DNA of 37,368 bases from Bacteroidales bacterium. GTDB taxonomy: Bacteria > Bacteroidota > Bacteroidia > Bacteroidales > UBA12077. The notes under the pieces were generated by a model that saw nothing but the letters and a program-made list of their open reading frames with translations, ran no database searches and was not told the origin of the DNA. Each line of letters opens with the position of its first letter. The stretch's first letter is position 1. Of this stretch, positions 19,051 to 27,330 are shown in pieces. Location: the NCBI GenBank assembly GCA_013138975.1, contig WTBR01000221.1:1-37368 (forward strand), given 5' to 3'. A program made the translations under genes and the position numbers.

Positions 19051-19058
19051 TAAATTTG
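19051..19058 (+). promoter_or_regulatory. Candidate -7 element (TAAATTTG) for the YfiR-TonB receptor operon
   Basis: TAAATTTG is an exact TAnnTTTG match, 47 bp before the ATG at 19106. No good -33 TTTG was found at the expected distance, which could fit a promoter that needs an activator bound at the upstream 21-bp array. Confidence 0.42.
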
Positions 19059-19105
19059 TAAATACATAAAGTTAAAATTATTAAAAAACCTTTAAAAATA
19101 TATTT

Positions 19106-19618
19106 ATGAAACACACAAAATTTTATTTTATTTGGCTAACTGTTCTCCTATTATTATCAGGAAGCACATATAGTCAACAAAGTAAATTTAAAGCCATTAT
19201 AGTTTATAATTTTACGAAGTATATAGAATGGCCTAATATCACAAATAATGAATTTGTGATCTCAATTCTTGATAACAAAGAATTATCTAAAGAGTTAAAA
19301 TTCATAGCAGAAAAGAAAAAAATTGGCATGAACAAGTTAGTCATTAAAGATATAAGTCAAATTGAAGATATAGGTAATAGTCAGATTGTTTATATTCCCA
19401 ATAAAAGATTAAAAGATTTGCCAGAATGCCTTACTAAATCTCAAAATGAAAACATTCTCATTGTAACCGAATTTGATAACGGTTGTCAGAAAGGAGCAGG
19501 TATTAACATGCTCTCAGATGGAGGAAAACTAAGCTTTGAAATTAAAAAGAATAATATCACAAGTAAAGGTCTTACTTTGAGTAGCTATTTAGTTGACATG
19601 GGAAAAGAAATAAATTAA
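19106..19618 (+). CDS. YfiR-family (DUF4154) exported protein
   Basis: 170 residues. A signal peptide (about 1-23, ending STYSQ) is followed by the DUF4154 hallmark KAIIVYNFTKYIEWP, alternating strands and helices, and a C-terminal KLSFEIKKNNI segment close to the family pattern. Two cysteines (in LPECL and DNGCQK) may pair. In Pseudomonas, YfiR is a periplasmic inhibitor of the diguanylate cyclase YfiN. In Bacteroidota, such proteins often precede TonB receptors and sensor kinases. Here only the receptor follows, 25 bp downstream, so the pair is likely co-transcribed and functionally linked in the envelope. No cyclase or kinase is encoded in the window. Confidence 0.82.
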   Translation: MKHTKFYFIWLTVLLLLSGSTYSQQSKFKAIIVYNFTKYIEWPNITNNEFVISILDNKELSKELKFIAEKKKIGMNKLVIKDISQIEDIGNSQIVYIPNKRLKDLPECLTKSQNENILIVTEFDNGCQKGAGINMLSDGGKLSFEIKKNNITSKGLTLSSYLVDMGKEIN

Positions 19619-19643
19619 TATCACTTTGATAAATTATTACAAA

Positions 19644-21692
19644 ATGAAAAGAATTATATTAAACTTATTAATCGTATCTATTACATTCTATAATGTAATG
19701 GCACAAAACGATTCAATAGATATAAAAAATATTTCGAGATCAGAAATCATCAATTTAGATTATATTGATTTATTAGAACTTCCTTTTGAAGATTTAATGA
19801 TTCTGGCAAATAAACTTGGAATATCTATCGATGAATTATTAAATATGAGCATGACTGTTTCTTCAAAAACAAGTCTTACTCCAAGAGAAACTCCTGGAAT
19901 TGTCTCCGTTATTACAGAAGAAGATATAGAAATAAGTGGGGCTAGAGATTTGATCGATATCTTACAAACTGTACCGGGATTTAATTTTGGTTATGATGTG
20001 GATGGAATAGTTGGCATATCATCACGTGGAAATTGGGGACAGGAAGGTAAGATCCTTGTTTTAGTAGATGGACAGGAAATTAACGAAGGAATGTATTCTA
20101 GTGTGCAATTTGGGAATCACATTGCAGTAGATCAAATTGAAAAAATTGAAATTATTCGTGGACCAGGATCATCAATATACGGAGGTTTTGCCGAATTAGG
20201 TGTAATTAATATAACTACTAAATCGGCTAAATCAATTAATGGACTTGAAATTTATGGTACTGGTGGTGCATATTCTGATATGATAAGCAGAACTTCAGCA
20301 GGAATAAATTTTGGTAAAAAGATTAATGATTTTGAAGTTGATTTTAAATCATTCTATGCAAATGGCACTAGATCAAATACGAATTTTACAGACCTATTTG
20401 GTGACACTTATGATATGTCAGATGGTCACTCTGATTACCAAACTGTAAACCTAAACTTAGGATTAAAATTCAAAGATCTTTCAACCAGATTCATATTTGA
20501 TGACTTTATTCCTATCGCTACCGGTTATGATAATCCAGTACGAAACCGTTTTCATAATTTGTATGGGGAAGTTAAATACGACATAGAAGCAGGTGATAAA
20601 CTTCACATTACACCAAGCATAAATTATAAGAACCAAATGCCTTGGTGGTATGTGACAGAGGATTGGTTTTACAAAAAATCATATTCACAAATAAAAGCCG
20701 GAGTTGATTTAGTTTATCAACCTACAAAGAAAATTGATATTATTGGAGGTATAGGATATAAATATGATAATGCAGAAGATCTGAATCCTGATCCTGAAGC
20801 AACTTTTTATAACGGTAAAAAGAATGTTTCTTTTAATACTTTTTCATTTTATGTTCAAGCTAACTTAAAAACAAAATTTACGAATTTCTTTATTGGTTCC
20901 CGATTTGATAATCATTCGGAAGTTGGCTCAAGTTTATCACCACGTATAGGAGTTACAAAGGTATATGATAAATTCCATTACAAATTATTATATAGTAATG
21001 CATTTAGAACTCCTTCGTTTGAAAACATTAACTTAAACGAAGATATTAAACCTGAAAAAACAAATGTATTAGAACTTGAATTAGGATATAAATTAAATAA
21101 TAATATGTTTATTACAGCTAATTTATTCAATATTGTAATTAACGATCCAATAATCTATGTTTGGGATATTGATGCTGATGAAGAGTTTTATTATAATCAA
21201 GATAAAACAGGTTCAAAAGGACTGGAATTTGAATATATGGTCAAATATTTCAAATGGTCCATGAATTTAGGATATTCATTCTATACTGCGAAAAATATTA
21301 ATAATGTAACTTCTTACCAAGTAGAGTATCCACTAGGAATAAATAAAGAGAATTTAATGAAGGGAAGCCCTCAGCACAAGCTTTCGCTTAAGGGCTCATA
21401 CAATTTTACTGAGAGAATATCAATTGCACCTTCTTTAGTTTATATGAGTGATACATACGGATTTACCACAAGTGACTTGGAACAATCAAAACAAGATCCT
21501 GTTCTTTTAGCCAATGCGTTTCTTCTTTTTAGAAATATCGGAATAAAAAATCTTGATTTAGGAATCGGTGTTTACAATTTACTTAATACCGAATATGGTT
21601 ATATTCAACCTTATGGAGATTATGAATTGGCAGAAGCTTTATATCCTGCTTCGCCAAGAGAATTTACGTTAAAATTAAATTACAAATTCTAA
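19644..21692 (+). CDS. TonB-dependent receptor, plug and barrel, YfiR-linked type
   Basis: 682 residues from the ATG at 19644; an in-frame TTG at 19626 is less likely because MKRIILNLL begins a normal signal peptide ending NVMAQ. The plug domain covers about 70-180: TPGIVSVITEEDI, then GARDLIDILQTVPGF, RGNWGQEGKILVLVDGQE and IEIIRGPGSSIYGG. The rest is a 22-strand-type barrel with a terminal LKLNYKF. There is no N-terminal carboxypeptidase-like domain, so it is not a SusC-type glycan importer; it resembles the BtuB/Cir class. An acidic, leucine-rich stretch between signal peptide and plug is typical of this YfiR-associated group. The ligand is unknown. Confidence 0.88.
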   Translation: MKRIILNLLIVSITFYNVMAQNDSIDIKNISRSEIINLDYIDLLELPFEDLMILANKLGISIDELLNMSMTVSSKTSLTPRETPGIVSVITEEDIEISGARDLIDILQTVPGFNFGYDVDGIVGISSRGNWGQEGKILVLVDGQEINEGMYSSVQFGNHIAVDQIEKIEIIRGPGSSIYGGFAELGVINITTKSAKSINGLEIYGTGGAYSDMISRTSAGINFGKKINDFEVDFKSFYANGTRSNTNFTDLFGDTYDMSDGHSDYQTVNLNLGLKFKDLSTRFIFDDFIPIATGYDNPVRNRFHNLYGEVKYDIEAGDKLHITPSINYKNQMPWWYVTEDWFYKKSYSQIKAGVDLVYQPTKKIDIIGGIGYKYDNAEDLNPDPEATFYNGKKNVSFNTFSFYVQANLKTKFTNFFIGSRFDNHSEVGSSLSPRIGVTKVYDKFHYKLLYSNAFRTPSFENINLNEDIKPEKTNVLELELGYKLNNNMFITANLFNIVINDPIIYVWDIDADEEFYYNQDKTGSKGLEFEYMVKYFKWSMNLGYSFYTAKNINNVTSYQVEYPLGINKENLMKGSPQHKLSLKGSYNFTERISIAPSLVYMSDTYGFTTSDLEQSKQDPVLLANAFLLFRNIGIKNLDLGIGVYNLLNTEYGYIQPYGDYELAEALYPASPREFTLKLNYKF

Positions 21693-21701
21693 GTTCATAT
21701 T

Positions 21702-21801
21702 TTCTTTCCCAAAGCCTATGGTTTTAGGAAAGAATTAATGGTTTAAAATTAATCCAATAAAAAGGAAAAGGCCGAGATTTCTCTCAGCCTTTTCCTTTTT
21801 T
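21702..21801. terminator. Two hairpins; the second is a bidirectional terminator between convergent genes
   Basis: An imperfect hairpin spans 21702-21734 (TTCTTTCC pairing with GGAAAGAA). It is followed by a strong one at 21759-21801, where AAAAAGGAAAAGGC pairs with GCCTTTTCCTTTTT and the stem extends inside by GAGA/TCTC. Runs of A on the left and T on the right let it end both the receptor gene (plus) and the lipoprotein gene (minus). Confidence 0.82.
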
Positions 21802-21813
21802 ACTACAAAAAAT

Positions 21814-22215
21814 TTATTGTTTTTTAAATCTCCCAACTATACCTATATCAAATTCAGCAGTATAATATTCGCCTTCCTTTTTTAAAGTAACAGTTCCATC
21901 TGTGTTTACTAAAGTTATTGTATTACTATCAACTCTAGTCCATGTTCCTACCTCATTTATAACATCATCACCCAAAACGCCAATCGCAGTATATACTCCA
22001 GTAGTAAAAACCACAGTCATGTTTGAATTCACTTCTGATGGGGAGTTTGTCGTTGTTGTACCTTCAACGGTTACATCTACCTCATAAAGCATCCATGTAC
22101 CAATAATTGGATCAACATCACTATCTTCATCTTCACATCCTGTTGTTACCATTAAAGTCATAGTAATCATCAACAGAAATAATACTTTAAATAAATTATT
22201 TGTTAATTTTTTCAT
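21814..22215 (-). CDS. Small lipoprotein with lipocalin-like fold
   Basis: 133 residues from the ATG at 22215; an upstream in-frame ATG at 22281 would add 22 residues ahead of a standard lipoprotein signal and is not preferred. The lipobox VTTGC makes C27 the lipidated residue, and the acidic EDEDSD after it is common on exported lipoproteins here. The mature part has DPIIGTWMLYEV and, about 50 residues on, NEVGTWTR, the strand starts typical of lipocalin-like beta barrels. No ligand can be inferred. It lies 88 bp downstream of the nitroreductase gene. Confidence 0.72.
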   Translation of the reverse strand: MKKLTNNLFKVLFLLMITMTLMVTTGCEDEDSDVDPIIGTWMLYEVDVTVEGTTTTNSPSEVNSNMTVVFTTGVYTAIGVLGDDVINEVGTWTRVDSNTITLVNTDGTVTLKKEGEYYTAEFDIGIVGRFKKQ

Positions 22216-22303
22216 AAGTAAAGTTTTTGTTAATACTAATTGATTGAATTCCAAGTTAGTAACTTTTCTTATAAAAGTCAATTTCTTAATAAAATATATG
22301 GCT

Positions 22304-22873
22304 TTATACAGGTAAAATTAAATCGTTTATAGATCGCTTAGGCACATGATGAACCTGCTTTTCATCACGATAATATTTTATATCGTCATTAATAACTTCT
22401 TCGATTAATACTTCTTCTTTAGGTTTTCCTAAAGCTATTACTAGTAAAACATCAAAGTGATCTTCCAGATTCAATAATTCCTTTAGTTTATCTCTTTTTA
22501 TTGAAGCAAAAATACATCCTCCAAGTCCTTTTTCTACAGCCCCCAGAAGCATGCTCTGCGAAACAATTCCATGGTCGCATAAAAAATTATTAGTCAGTCG
22601 TGTGTCACCAAGTATAATTATATAACCGGAAGGTTTTTCTCCCTCCGTTGGACCATCCCAATCTTTCAAATAACCAGCCCAGGCCAAAGTAGAAAATATT
22701 TTTTCGTTAGTTTCTGTATCCGATGATAAAAAATATTTTAAAGGCTGTAAATTTCTTCCTGATGGAGACAAACGTGCTAATTCAACTAAATCTTTTAATT
22801 CATCTATTGAAATTTTGTGATCTTGATAAAACCTTCGGTAACTCCTATTCTTTAATATTAAATCTTTAATCAT
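22304..22873 (-). CDS. Nitroreductase-family flavoprotein
   Basis: 189 residues from the ATG at 22873 (MIKDLILKNRSYRRF); an in-frame start at 22900 is less likely. FMN-binding features are RSYRRF near 10-15, LSPSGRNLQPLKYF, and GLGGCIFAS about two thirds along, where Gly and Cys take the usual family positions. Such enzymes use NAD(P)H to reduce nitro compounds, quinones or other electron acceptors; a few serve specialised reactions, so the substrate is open. It lies downstream of rubrerythrin on the same strand but behind a strong terminator, so it is probably transcribed separately. Confidence 0.82.
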   Translation of the reverse strand: MIKDLILKNRSYRRFYQDHKISIDELKDLVELARLSPSGRNLQPLKYFLSSDTETNEKIFSTLAWAGYLKDWDGPTEGEKPSGYIIILGDTRLTNNFLCDHGIVSQSMLLGAVEKGLGGCIFASIKRDKLKELLNLEDHFDVLLVIALGKPKEEVLIEEVINDDIKYYRDEKQVHHVPKRSINDLILPV

Positions 22874-22898
22874 AATTAATAATTTTTGGATAAGATAC

Positions 22899-22944
22899 AA
22901 AAAAAGTTGTCAATGCTTGAACAAACTCAGCATGACAACTTTTT
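22899..22944 (-). terminator. Rho-independent terminator for rubrerythrin
   Basis: AAAAAGTTGTCA (22901-22912) and TGACAACTTTTT (22933-22944) form a perfect 12-bp stem, extended inside by ATGCT/AGCAT. On the minus strand it ends in a run of T, 83 bp past the rubrerythrin stop. Confidence 0.8.
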
Positions 22945-23026
22945 ATAATAAATTTTAATTAATAAATTATATTATCTTGAACTTTGTCGAAGAATACTAA
23001 TTTACTAACCTTATGTTTTTTGTGAG

Positions 23027-23602
23027 CTAGTAATTTGTCTGCTCAATTTCAAAATATGCCTCTGGATGACCACAAATAGGACAGTTTTTTAGCGCCTTTG
23101 CACTTTCATGAACGTGTCCACACTTTCGACATACCCATTTTACTTTTTCTTCTCTTTCAAAAACTTTTCCAGTTTCTAAATTCGCTAATAACTTGCGATA
23201 TCTTTTCTCATGCTCTGCTTCTACTTTAGCAATCAATTTATATGCAGTAGCAATTTTTTTAAATCCTTCTTCCTCAGCAATTCTAGCAAATTCAGGATAA
23301 AGATCAGCCCATTCTTCATTCTCACCTTCAGCTGCAGCTTTTAAATTTTCAGCAGTTGTTGCAATAACACCTGCAGGATATGAAGCAGTTATTTCAACAA
23401 CTCCTCCTTCCATAAATTTAAAAAACTCTTTGGCATGTTGTTGTTCTTGCATTGCAGTTTCTGCAAAAAACGCAGATATTTGCTCGTAACCTTCTTTCTT
23501 AGCTACTTTAGCAAAAAATTCATATCTGTTTTTTGCCTGCGATTCTCCAGCAAATGATTTTAATAAATTTTGTTCGGTACGTGTTCCTTTTATAGAGCTC
23601 AT
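23027..23602 (-). CDS. Rubrerythrin
   Basis: 191 residues. The ferritin-like four-helix domain carries the diiron ligand motifs FAGESQAKNRYEFF (about 16-29), AMQEQQHAKEFF and KVEAEHEKRYRKLL. A C-terminal rubredoxin domain has C158-x2-C161 and C174-x2-C177 for a single iron. Rubrerythrins reduce hydrogen peroxide to water in the cytosol of anaerobes, taking electrons through the rubredoxin site. It is next to an Fe-type SOD gene, so the pair can handle superoxide and the peroxide it yields. The 141-bp upstream gap holds small inverted repeats (TGTTTGT/ACAAACA and AGGTA/TACCT) that might bind a regulator. Confidence 0.93.
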   Translation of the reverse strand: MSSIKGTRTEQNLLKSFAGESQAKNRYEFFAKVAKKEGYEQISAFFAETAMQEQQHAKEFFKFMEGGVVEITASYPAGVIATTAENLKAAAEGENEEWADLYPEFARIAEEEGFKKIATAYKLIAKVEAEHEKRYRKLLANLETGKVFEREEKVKWVCRKCGHVHESAKALKNCPICGHPEAYFEIEQTNY

Positions 23603-23743
23603 AAATTATTTTTTAATTGTTTGTTTAACGACAAACAGATTTAATAAAGATTTAAATAGTGCTCGAAGATATAAATTTCGATTCACTCAATCAGGTATCT
23701 CACTACCTAATTAGATAATTTAAAATGATTATAAATACCTTTA

Positions 23744-24319
23744 TTAATATCTATCTGAAACTATTTCCCAATCAATTATTTTCCAAAAATTAGACACGTA
23801 ATCGGGTCGTTTGTTTTGATAATCGAGATAATAGGCATGTTCCCATACATCACAAGTTAAAATAGGAATTAAACCTTCAGTTAATGGATTTGCAGCGTTT
23901 GAAGTTTGGACAATATCCAAGCTTCCATCTGGTTTTTTAACTAACCAAGCCCAACCCGATCCGAATTGTGTTTTAGCTGCTGTTGAAAATTTCTCTTTAA
24001 ATTCATCAAATGAACCAAAACTAGCATTAATTGCAATTAACAATTGACCACTTAGTTTTTCAATTTTATTTTTTCCAAACTGATCAAAATAAAATGTATG
24101 ATTCCATACCTGAGCAGCATTATTAAACATACCACCCTTTGCTTTCATTATAATATCAACAATGTCAGCGTTTTCAAACTCAGTTCCCTTAATTAAATTA
24201 TTTAAATTATTTACATAAGCAGCATGATGCTTATCATGATGGAATTCAAGGGTGTTCTTAGAAATCACTGGTTCTAATGCATCGTATGCATACGGTAATC
24301 TAGGTAGTTCTATAGCCAT
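23744..24319 (-). CDS. sodB: Superoxide dismutase, Fe-type
   Basis: 191 residues. Metal ligands are H27, H74, D157 (in CDVWEH) and H161. The Fe-type signature is present: Q70 in NNAAQVWNH supplies the active-site glutamine from the N-terminal half, and TSNAANPL replaces the TxNQDxPL of Mn enzymes. It converts superoxide to oxygen and peroxide in the cytosol. No signal peptide is seen. The promoter candidate at 24354-24384 is close upstream. It contrasts with the Mn-type SOD at 29264. Confidence 0.92.
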   Translation of the reverse strand: MAIELPRLPYAYDALEPVISKNTLEFHHDKHHAAYVNNLNNLIKGTEFENADIVDIIMKAKGGMFNNAAQVWNHTFYFDQFGKNKIEKLSGQLLIAINASFGSFDEFKEKFSTAAKTQFGSGWAWLVKKPDGSLDIVQTSNAANPLTEGLIPILTCDVWEHAYYLDYQNKRPDYVSNFWKIIDWEIVSDRY

Positions 24320-24353
24320 AATAATATGATTTTAAGATTAATTCGATGTTTAA

Positions 24354-24384
24354 CAAAGTTAAAATAATTCCTTAACGATTTCAA
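24354..24384 (-). promoter_or_regulatory. Candidate promoter for the Fe-type SOD gene
   Basis: On the minus strand, TTG (complement of 24382-24384), 20 bp, then TAACTTTG (complement of 24354-24361), an exact TAnnTTTG match, 34 bp before the ATG at 24319. Confidence 0.45.
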
Positions 24385-24443
24385 TCAAAACTTAATCTTA
24401 AATATTATAAAATTGTGCTCTATATAATAATAAGTTTAATTCC

Positions 24444-25418
24444 TTACTCAATAAGCCATGTATCTAACATTTCCATAGCTATTGAATAATAAGTATCATA
24501 GTCATTTGTTGAAGATGTGTACATCCATGCATAATATAGTTGATTATCGTACCTTGGTAGTATGACTAGTACTTGTTTGAAATTTTGATTTTGTCGATAA
24601 TATTTTATTTCATATACACTTCCGAGCATATTTCTCCCCCCGGATTGAAACTCAAATTGTTCTGGATTCGAGAAATATACGTTCTGAGCTCCTGCATATA
24701 ACTGATTCTTAAAATGATTGGCCACATCATTAATTGAATTAAAACTACCACCTAATGAGGCAGATGCTAAATTCTGTATATTTATTGTACTATAGTATGC
24801 CGAAGTTCCTTGCTTGCCGCTAAAAATAACAATATGAGGTTTAGTTTTAATAAAAGTCCAATTTGCAGGATAGTTTATTCGATAACCCAAGCTAGCATCA
24901 CGAAAAGTATTTACAAGTCCATATGAATTACCTGACATGATTGTAAATGTATTAGTAATTGCATCCGATTCATTTATTTTGGAATCAAAAAGATGAATAG
25001 GTGTTAAACTCCACACTATGTATGCAATTCCATTTTGGATAGTATAAAATGCAGCTGCTCCAACCCTGTTCCCATTATAAACACCTCTGTAAGCTCCAAT
25101 TTTTCCATTATAACCATTTACATTATCATTTATTAAAGCTAATTGTTCGCATTCACCTAAAATATTTGTTCTAAACAAAGATTCTACTAATTCTAAGCTT
25201 ACATTTGAATTAACTTCAAATGCTCGAATTCGAATGGCAAGATTTTCATCAGGACTCAAAAATACATGTACTCTATCTGTTCCATCATTAAATGAATTCT
25301 TTTGCCAGGTAAAAGGAACATTGATTTTAAATTTAAACTGAGAATCCTGAACCCAGTCTGCATAAATAGTATGACCTGAAAGCAAAAACACGAACAATAA
25401 TCCAATAAGCTTTTTCAT
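24444..25418 (-). CDS. Exported protein with two PsbP-like domains
   Basis: 324 residues with a signal peptide (about 1-20, ending TIYA). Two similar halves follow. The first starts FKFKINVPFTWQKNSF and continues with an HVFLSPDENLAIRIRAF strand; the second starts LGYRINYPANWTFIKT and continues with IVIFSGKQGTSAYYSTINIQ. Each pattern (yPxnW, then a strand with charged ends) is that of PsbP/Mog1-like domains. A role for such domains in bacterial periplasms is not established. It is on the same strand as the Fe-SOD but 124 bp apart, with a promoter between, so co-transcription is uncertain. Confidence 0.6.
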   Translation of the reverse strand: MKKLIGLLFVFLLSGHTIYADWVQDSQFKFKINVPFTWQKNSFNDGTDRVHVFLSPDENLAIRIRAFEVNSNVSLELVESLFRTNILGECEQLALINDNVNGYNGKIGAYRGVYNGNRVGAAAFYTIQNGIAYIVWSLTPIHLFDSKINESDAITNTFTIMSGNSYGLVNTFRDASLGYRINYPANWTFIKTKPHIVIFSGKQGTSAYYSTINIQNLASASLGGSFNSINDVANHFKNQLYAGAQNVYFSNPEQFEFQSGGRNMLGSVYEIKYYRQNQNFKQVLVILPRYDNQLYYAWMYTSSTNDYDTYYSIAMEMLDTWLIE

Positions 25419-25657
25419 TATATATATTTTAAATTAGAATAACCCAATTAATTATAATATGCATGAAATTTAACCAATTGATAAATTCAAAATTAAATAT
25501 TTCCATAAACAGCCATCAAAATTTGATTAACAAAACGAATTAAAAGACTAAACGAAATAAAAAAGCCGAATAATAAATCTTGGACTTTCCTAATCATCAA
25601 TTACAATCAAACAAATCTATATTCTCCTACAAGTAAAGAACAGAATCAAAAACTAAA

Positions 25658-26252
25658 TTAAACGCCTATTAACCTTATCCCAATTTATTACAATCCGAAA
25701 AGTTTCTAAATATTCTGGTCTTTTATTCTGATATTTTAAATGATATGCTTGTTCCCACACTTCAAGTCCCAATATTGGTGTTCCTTTTACTTCGACTAAA
25801 TCCATTAATGTATTATCCTTGGTTTGGAGTTGAAGAAATAACTAACTTCCCACCTTGATTTACTAACCAAGCCCAACCTGAACCAAATCGAGTAGCAGTG
25901 GCTTTGTTAAATCGATCCTTAAATTCTGCAAATGATCCAAAACTTCCGTTTATTACATTTAACAATTCACCAGTAGTTGCTCCTCCACCATTAGGAGACA
26001 TACTCTCTCAAAACATTTTGTTATTATAAAATCCTCCCTGACATTTCTAACTGCAACAGAATTATTTGAAATATTACCTAATAAATTTTCAATAGATTTA
26101 TTTTCTAATTCGGTATCCTTAATTGCATTATATAAATTATTTACATAACTTGTATGACGCTTATTTTGATGTATTTCCATTGTTTGCGCATCAATATAAG
26201 GTTTTAATGCATTGTATACATACTGTAATTTTAGTAATTTGAAAGTTGCAAT
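25658..26252 (-). pseudogene. Decayed duplicate of the Mn-type superoxide dismutase gene
   Basis: The minus strand aligns over its full length with the intact SOD at 29264-29860. The start ATG is lost. The codon for metal ligand H77 is now Asn, and W81 is TGA. One base is missing near 26035 (RNNGGGF becomes RNVRE). One base is gained near 25818 (after TPNQ, giving an immediate stop). In the remainder DVWEH reads EVWEQ, so ligands D163 and H167 are gone too. The first ligand H27 survives. Homology continues about 95 bp past the stop, including a ruined copy of the terminator. The gaps on either side (25419-25657 and 26253-26514) hold no other gene. Confidence 0.9.
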
Positions 26253-26324
26253 TATTTTGTTTTAAGTTAATAATTCTAACAAGGTTTAGTTATAAACTAT
26301 ATATATTTTAAAGTCCATTAAAAA

Positions 26325-26392
26325 AACGATGAATTTTGTTTCATAACGATTAATTGCAAAAACAGAACGATAATTTCTAATACACACACGTT
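26325..26392. repeat. AACGAT array with 20-21 bp spacing upstream of the barrel-lipoprotein operon
   Basis: AACGAT occurs at 26325-26330, 26345-26350 and 26366-26371, and a weaker CACGTT at 26387-26392; successive starts are 20, 21 and 21 bp apart. It lies 36-103 bp upstream of the -7 element at 26428. The spacing resembles the array at 18900-18983, with a different core. A helix-phased activator site is possible, but the cores are short. Confidence 0.38.
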
Positions 26393-26427
26393 AAAACATT
26401 TACAAAAAACAATTCAACTGAATAATA

Positions 26428-26435
26428 TAGCTTTG
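26428..26435 (+). promoter_or_regulatory. Candidate -7 element (TAGCTTTG) for the barrel-lipoprotein operon
   Basis: TAGCTTTG is an exact TAnnTTTG match about 80 bp before the ATG at 26515. There is no TTG at the standard -33 distance. Confidence 0.4.
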
Positions 26436-26514
26436 TTTGATTATTTTCAATAGGTAAAATTGAATAATTTCATTTAAAAAGATATTAAATACTTATAAAT
26501 TTAACAATTAAATT

Positions 26515-27279
26515 ATGAAACATTTATTTAGCAAACTATTTCTAAGAAGAGCATTCACACATATTCTTTTTTTAGGAATTATATACTTAGCTTTTGCAGG
26601 CAAAACAATTGCACAGGAAAGTGGAAGTGGTTCTTCTTTACTAGAAAACATGTATTATGGAGGTAAGTTTGGGACTACAATTAGTCAGTTTACAAACCAA
26701 CAACCACACACCTCAGTAAAACAAGGAATTACAGCAGGAGGGTTTGCCGGATTTAATTTTAATGATAAAATGGCTGTTCAGCTTGAATTAAATTATTTAC
26801 AGGAAGGAGGCCAATTATTAAGTATTGAACACTCATGGGATTTAAGTAATTCTTCGTGGATAGAAATAAAAACAGATAACCAGAATGTAACTCTTCATAA
26901 TTTGGATATTCCGTTAATGTTTAAATATTCATACCCATTGGGTACATCTAAAATATTTGCTGTTGTTGGCCCTGCCCTTGGAATAAATTTTCATTCGGGA
27001 ATAAAACATGAAACAACAATCCTCACAGAAATAGGAAATGTTAGCACATACACCGGTGAAGAAAATATAACAAGCAAAATTGAACGATATAATGTTGGAA
27101 TTACTGCAGGTATTGGATTTGAAGTTCCTGTATTTACCGATAATTATCTTCTTTTTGATTTACGTTATCGATATGGAATGATGCCGGTTTATAAAGGATA
27201 TAGTTATAGAGGATTACCACAAATTACAGGAGATCTTCAAAATAATACTATGTATATTACAATTGGATTTGGATTTTAA
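26515..27279 (+). CDS. Outer-membrane beta-barrel (porin/PorT-like) family protein
   Basis: 254 residues. A longish signal peptide (about 1-34, ending KTIAQ) is followed by YYGGKFGTTISQF, GGFAGFNFNDKMAVQLELNYLQEGG, LDIPLMFKYSY and a closing TMYITIGFGF. This is the alternating amphipathic strand pattern of 8-strand outer-membrane barrels of the PorT-like class. Such proteins have varied or unknown jobs, from anchoring to T9SS assembly. It leads a two-gene unit with the lipoprotein gene 51 bp downstream. Confidence 0.78.
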   Translation: MKHLFSKLFLRRAFTHILFLGIIYLAFAGKTIAQESGSGSSLLENMYYGGKFGTTISQFTNQQPHTSVKQGITAGGFAGFNFNDKMAVQLELNYLQEGGQLLSIEHSWDLSNSSWIEIKTDNQNVTLHNLDIPLMFKYSYPLGTSKIFAVVGPALGINFHSGIKHETTILTEIGNVSTYTGEENITSKIERYNVGITAGIGFEVPVFTDNYLLFDLRYRYGMMPVYKGYSYRGLPQITGDLQNNTMYITIGFGF

Positions 27280-27330
27280 TAAAAAATAAATAATAAATAA
27301 TAATTGTTTAATCTTAATTAATTTAAAATT

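Noticed and set aside
22970..22995. TCTTGAACTTTGTCGAAG near the rubrerythrin 3' end, similar to the TTCGACAAG repeats.
   Set aside because: Single partial match; too short to call a repeat copy.
25813..26180. Two overlapping minus-strand frames that look like small SOD-related proteins.
   Set aside because: Both are fragments of one frameshifted SOD pseudogene, shown by alignment with the intact copy at 29264-29860.
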